A DNA stretch of 46,733 nucleotides from Candidatus Adlerbacteria bacterium. Its GTDB lineage: Bacteria; Patescibacteriota; Minisyncoccia; Phycocordibacterales; SBAW01. The stretch is taken from the NCBI GenBank assembly GCA_903819895.1, contig CAIJFH010000026.1, positions 1-46,733 of the forward strand, read 5' to 3'. The translations under genes and the position numbers were made by a program. A model generated the notes under the pieces. It did not search any database. It saw only the letters and a program-made list of their open reading frames with translations, and was not told where the DNA came from. This document shows positions 43,201 to 46,733 of this stretch, one piece after another. Numbering within the stretch: the stretch's first letter is position 1; each line of letters starts with the position of its first letter.

Positions 43201-44346
43201 ATGCGTATTGCTATTTGTACTGATCAATATCTTCCGCTTCTGTCTGGAATTGCAGATTCTATAGAGACGTTGAAAAATGGTCTCAAGGATCGTGGGCACG
43301 AGGTGCGTATTTATGCGCCAGCTATTCCTGGATGTGTTCCTGACCCGGACATTATGCATTTGCCGCAGGTTTCAATCCCAGGGAGTGCAAACTCACTTGC
43401 TGTTGTTGCTCCGGTAGGTATGTTGCGCGATTTGCGCGATTTTAATCCAGACGTCATTCATACCCATACAACGGGTATTACTGGTTTATGTGGTTTGTAT
43501 GCATCGCGTGTACTCAAAGTGCCGTTGGTTGGCACGAGTCATACACTCCCCGCGTCGTATCTCCATTATTTTAAATTAGACAGCATGCTCGGACGATATT
43601 TGATTAGAAAATATACTGCGTGGTATTTCGATCGTTGCGCTGCGCTCTCAGCGCCTAGTCAGGCGATGCTCAATGAGTTGAGTACCTACGGTGCGAAAAC
43701 CCCAATGCAAGTGATCTCGAACCCTATTCGCACCGATATATTTCGACCGCTCACTGAAAAAGACGAACTTAAAAAGAAATGGCGGATACCGTCTCGCTCA
43801 ATGTTGCTGTTTGGACGCATTGCATTGGAGAAGGATGTTGATGTTGCGCTTGAGGTGTTTGCACGAGTGTCACGAGAGTCGGACACAACGCTTGTTGTGG
43901 TTGGTGATGGTCCGTATCGAGAGGAGTTTGAGGCCCATGTTCGCGCTCGTCGTTTAAATAAACGTGTCATGTTGCTTGGTTTGCGACGGGGGATTGAATT
44001 GGTTGAGATTATAAATGCGTGCGACGTATTTTTGATTACGAGCAGGTCGGAAAACCAACCGCTCACCTTGTTGCAAATAATGACTTGCGGGATCCCTGCT
44101 GTGGCAGCAAAAGCTGGTGGATTGCCAGAATACGTTGCCGACAATGTGACTGGTTTTGTTGTAGAAGCAAATGATGTTAAGGGATTTGCGCGGCGTCTTC
44201 AGCAGTTGCTTAGCAATAAAGAGCTATCTCGTCAGTTTGGTCACGCCGCTCACGACGCGTCGGTGCAATTTTCTGCAAAAAAGAGCGTCGATGGTTTTGA
44301 GCAGTTTTATACAAACACTCGCTCTGTTTTTAGTGAGAGAGAATAA
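43201..44346 (+). CDS. Glycosyltransferase family 4
   Basis: YLPLLSGIADSIETLKNGLKDRGHEVRIYAP, FGRIALEKDVDVALEVFARV, SRSENQPLTLLQIMTCGIPAVA. Confidence 0.92.
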   Translation: MRIAICTDQYLPLLSGIADSIETLKNGLKDRGHEVRIYAPAIPGCVPDPDIMHLPQVSIPGSANSLAVVAPVGMLRDLRDFNPDVIHTHTTGITGLCGLYASRVLKVPLVGTSHTLPASYLHYFKLDSMLGRYLIRKYTAWYFDRCAALSAPSQAMLNELSTYGAKTPMQVISNPIRTDIFRPLTEKDELKKKWRIPSRSMLLFGRIALEKDVDVALEVFARVSRESDTTLVVVGDGPYREEFEAHVRARRLNKRVMLLGLRRGIELVEIINACDVFLITSRSENQPLTLLQIMTCGIPAVAAKAGGLPEYVADNVTGFVVEANDVKGFARRLQQLLSNKELSRQFGHAAHDASVQFSAKKSVDGFEQFYTNTRSVFSERE

Positions 44347-44347
44347 T

Positions 44348-45082
44348 ATGACCATCAGTATTGTGATCCCGGCCTACAACGAGGAGCACTACTTGGGTGC
44401 GTGTTTGGAGAGTGTGCTCGCGGAGGTTGCACGTGCAGGGGTGGAGGCCGAGGTGATTGTCGTCAACAACGCATCGACCGACCAGACAAAAGAGGTTGCG
44501 CAGAAATACGCGGGTGTGCGCGTAGTTGACGAGAGTCGCAAGGGGCTCGTGTGGGCGCGCAAGGCAGGGTGGGACGCGACACAGAGTGATTTGGTGGCTA
44601 ACATCGACGCCGACGTGCGTATGCCCACGGGCTGGCTCACCACCGTGGTGCGCACCTTTGAGCAGGATACACGACTCGCGGCGTTGTCAGGCCCGTATCG
44701 CTATTATGATTTATCGTGGCGTCAAAATGTATTGGTCGCATTATTTTATCTGCCTGGATATCTGTTTGATGCAGTGGCGCAACCGTTGACCGGCCGCGCG
44801 ACGATGCTCCAGGGTGGCAACTTTATTTTGAAGCGTGCTGCGTGGGACAAGGCAGGTGGGTTTGATACGAGCATCGCCTTTTTTGGCGAGGATGCTGACA
44901 TTGCGCGGCGCATCAGCGCGCGAGGTCGCGTGCGCTGGACCTGGTCGCTGCCGATGCACACCTCGGGTCGTCGCCTACAAAAAGAGGGCATCATCACAAC
45001 CGGCTATCGCTACGCAATCAACTTGTTTTGGATACATCTCACCGGCACGCCGCATACTACGACATATACCGATCACCGATGA
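44348..45082 (+). CDS. Glycosyltransferase family 2
   Basis: ISIVIPAYNEEHYLGACLESVL, VNNASTDQTKEVA, NIDADVRMPTGWL. Confidence 0.92.
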   Translation: MTISIVIPAYNEEHYLGACLESVLAEVARAGVEAEVIVVNNASTDQTKEVAQKYAGVRVVDESRKGLVWARKAGWDATQSDLVANIDADVRMPTGWLTTVVRTFEQDTRLAALSGPYRYYDLSWRQNVLVALFYLPGYLFDAVAQPLTGRATMLQGGNFILKRAAWDKAGGFDTSIAFFGEDADIARRISARGRVRWTWSLPMHTSGRRLQKEGIITTGYRYAINLFWIHLTGTPHTTTYTDHR

Positions 45083-45138
45083 GAAAAGAGTTGCAGGAAT
45101 CTTTTCCCTATACAACAAAATAAGAAGAGGTGAGGCGA

Positions 45139-45978
45139 CTACACCAAAAAGAAACTAAGGGTGCCTGCGATGAGACAGTAAATCGCAAAAGGGAGTAAGG
45201 TGTTGGTTTTGAAGTAGTGCGTGAGAAAGCGGACAGAGAAAAATGCGGCGACCGCGGCGCAAACAGCACCCACAAGCGCGGGGACAAGCGTTGCCGACGG
45301 TGCGTGCAAAATGTGCGGCACCTTGAGCACTGCCGCAGCGAGGATGATTGGCGTGGCGAGGAGGAAGGAGAACCGCGCTGCGTCTTCGTGCGCCAAGCCC
45401 GCCACGAGCCCGCCACCAAGCGCCGCGCCTGTGCGCGAGAAGCCGGGCAACAGCGCGAGCGCTTGCATCGTGCCTACGCCGAGTGTTTGGAGAAAGGAGA
45501 GCCGAGCGATGCGCGCGTCGCCACCAGCAAAGAGTTGTGACCCGCGACGGCGCAGCAGCTCAATCGCGCCCAGCAAGACGCCGTTGAGCGCGAGAAATAT
45601 CGCCACTGTTTTGGGGTCGGCAAACAGCGCAGCAAGTTTGGTTTGGAAGATGAGCCCCAAGAGCCCCGCGGGGATGGTGCCCACAATGAGCATCCAGCCG
45701 AGTTTTGCATACGGGTCGCCCTTGAGCGAGCGCGTAAAGAAACTACGCAGCACACCCTGTGCCAGGTAGAGCCAATCGCGCCAAAAGAATCCGAGCAACA
45801 CCAGCGCGGTCGCCAAGTGGGTCAGGACGAGAAACGGCAAAAAGTAGTCGCTCGTTTGATCTATCTGCCAATGGAGCAACCCGGGCAAGATGACGCTGTG
45901 CCCCAAACTAGAGATGGGGAAGAGCTCGGTGACGCCCTGGAGTAACCCGAGCAGTGCCGCTTGGAGTGTGGTGAGCAT
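45139..45978 (-). CDS. uppP: Undecaprenyl-diphosphatase
   Basis: LLGLLQGVTELFPISSLGHSVILPGLL; LLPGFSRTGAALGGGLVAGL. Confidence 0.95.
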   Translation of the reverse strand: MLTTLQAALLGLLQGVTELFPISSLGHSVILPGLLHWQIDQTSDYFLPFLVLTHLATALVLLGFFWRDWLYLAQGVLRSFFTRSLKGDPYAKLGWMLIVGTIPAGLLGLIFQTKLAALFADPKTVAIFLALNGVLLGAIELLRRRGSQLFAGGDARIARLSFLQTLGVGTMQALALLPGFSRTGAALGGGLVAGLAHEDAARFSFLLATPIILAAAVLKVPHILHAPSATLVPALVGAVCAAVAAFFSVRFLTHYFKTNTLLPFAIYCLIAGTLSFFLV

Positions 45979-45993
45979 TGCATCACTCTACCA

Positions 45994-46578
45994 CTAGCGC
46001 AGCACTTCTGTCGAACCGTCTTCGTGGAGGCGCAACAGTCGCGATGGTGGAGTGTCGAGCGTGCTGCCGTCGATATAAAAGTCAACCGTATCACCAAAAT
46101 AGTTGCGCGCCTCTGCTATTGTTTTTGCAATTGGCAACCCGTGCGGGTTGGCGCTGGGGGCCACCAATGGTCCAACTTCTTGCAGCAGTTTTTGTAGTGA
46201 TGTGTGTTGTGGAATGCGAAATGCAATCGATTTTTTTCCTCGGTGTATATAGGTAAACGTCTCTTCTGGGCAGGGCAAGATACTACTTGCCGGGCTCTCT
46301 GTGGTATGTACAAAAAGTTTTCGGATTTTTTCTGTCGCAGGTATGCCAAACTCTTGTAGTGAGTCGAGCGATGGTATGAGTACAATATATGGCTTGTTGT
46401 CTTGACGTTGTTTGATTGTATACATTCGCTCCACCACCTCCGGTACACGAGCCGAGCCGACAAGCCCATAGACCGTGTCGGTGGGGATGATGCCAACCTT
46501 GCCTGCTTGTAAAAGCGCGGCGGCCTCCTCCCAGGTTGTGGCTTGTTGGTTAGTTGTCGTTGCGTTGTTCGTGCTCAT
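45994..46578 (-). CDS. tsaC: L-threonylcarbamoyladenylate synthase (Sua5/YciO/YrdC family)
   Basis: GKVGIIPTDTVYGLVGSA, KQRQDNKPYIVLIPS, PLVAPSANPHGLP. Confidence 0.9.
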   Translation of the reverse strand: MSTNNATTTNQQATTWEEAAALLQAGKVGIIPTDTVYGLVGSARVPEVVERMYTIKQRQDNKPYIVLIPSLDSLQEFGIPATEKIRKLFVHTTESPASSILPCPEETFTYIHRGKKSIAFRIPQHTSLQKLLQEVGPLVAPSANPHGLPIAKTIAEARNYFGDTVDFYIDGSTLDTPPSRLLRLHEDGSTEVLR

Positions 46579-46680
46579 ATATGGTATACTGTCGCGGTTA
46601 TTACCATACTACAAAATAGCAAAAATACGAACCGTATGACGATACAGAAAAAGGCAGAAAAGGGTGTTGCGAAAAAAGGA

Positions 46681-46733
46681 AGATCGGAAGAGCGTCGTGT
46701 AGGGAAAGAGTGTCTTCGCCTGTGTAGATCTCG
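46681..46733 (+). other. Illumina TruSeq adapter contamination at contig end
   Basis: AGATCGGAAGAGCGTCGTGTAGGGAAAGAGTGT + CTTCGCCT (i5) + GTGTAGATCTCG. Confidence 0.98.

Noticed and set aside
1-46733. Recoding of TGA (as in Gracilibacteria/Absconditabacteria)
   Set aside because: TGA works as a normal stop for clear genes such as murF and rpo-CTD-like; genes are full length under the standard bacterial code.

Overview
The window reads as one contig end from a Patescibacteria/CPR-type (Parcubacteria-like) genome; the taxonomy is my inference from gene content. It is mostly dense housekeeping content: fmt-def, murA, two mreB paralogs, mreB-mreC-mreD-mrdA, mraZ-rsmH-ftsL-like-ftsI-murF, proS, lysS, frr, rseP, greA, hpf, nth, uppP, tsaC-like, an RND efflux pair, a heterodimeric ABC exporter pair, glycosyltransferases and three tRNAs (Asn, Leu, Gln). 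A 3'-partial hsdR with neighbouring genes lies at the left edge. Main second-look items: (1) a compact minus-strand three-way-junction RNA candidate with its own promoter (TTGCCC-N17-TATACT) and intrinsic terminator at ~21876-21968; (2) a REP-associated tyrosine transposase (RAYT) with three identical 21-nt REP palindromes, two flanking in opposite orientation and one in frame inside the transposase ORF; (3) -10 boxes 6-9 nt before the ATG of at least 13 genes, predicting widespread leaderless transcription; (4) a stand-alone RNA polymerase alpha-CTD-like protein with a Cys-rich N-terminus behind a near-consensus promoter; (5) a peptide deformylase with an in-frame 75-nt palindromic insertion; (6) four tandem VirB2/TrbC-like small membrane proteins beside a solute-binding protein; (7) Illumina TruSeq adapter sequence, including an i5 index, forming the last 53 nt of the contig. 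No CRISPR array was seen.
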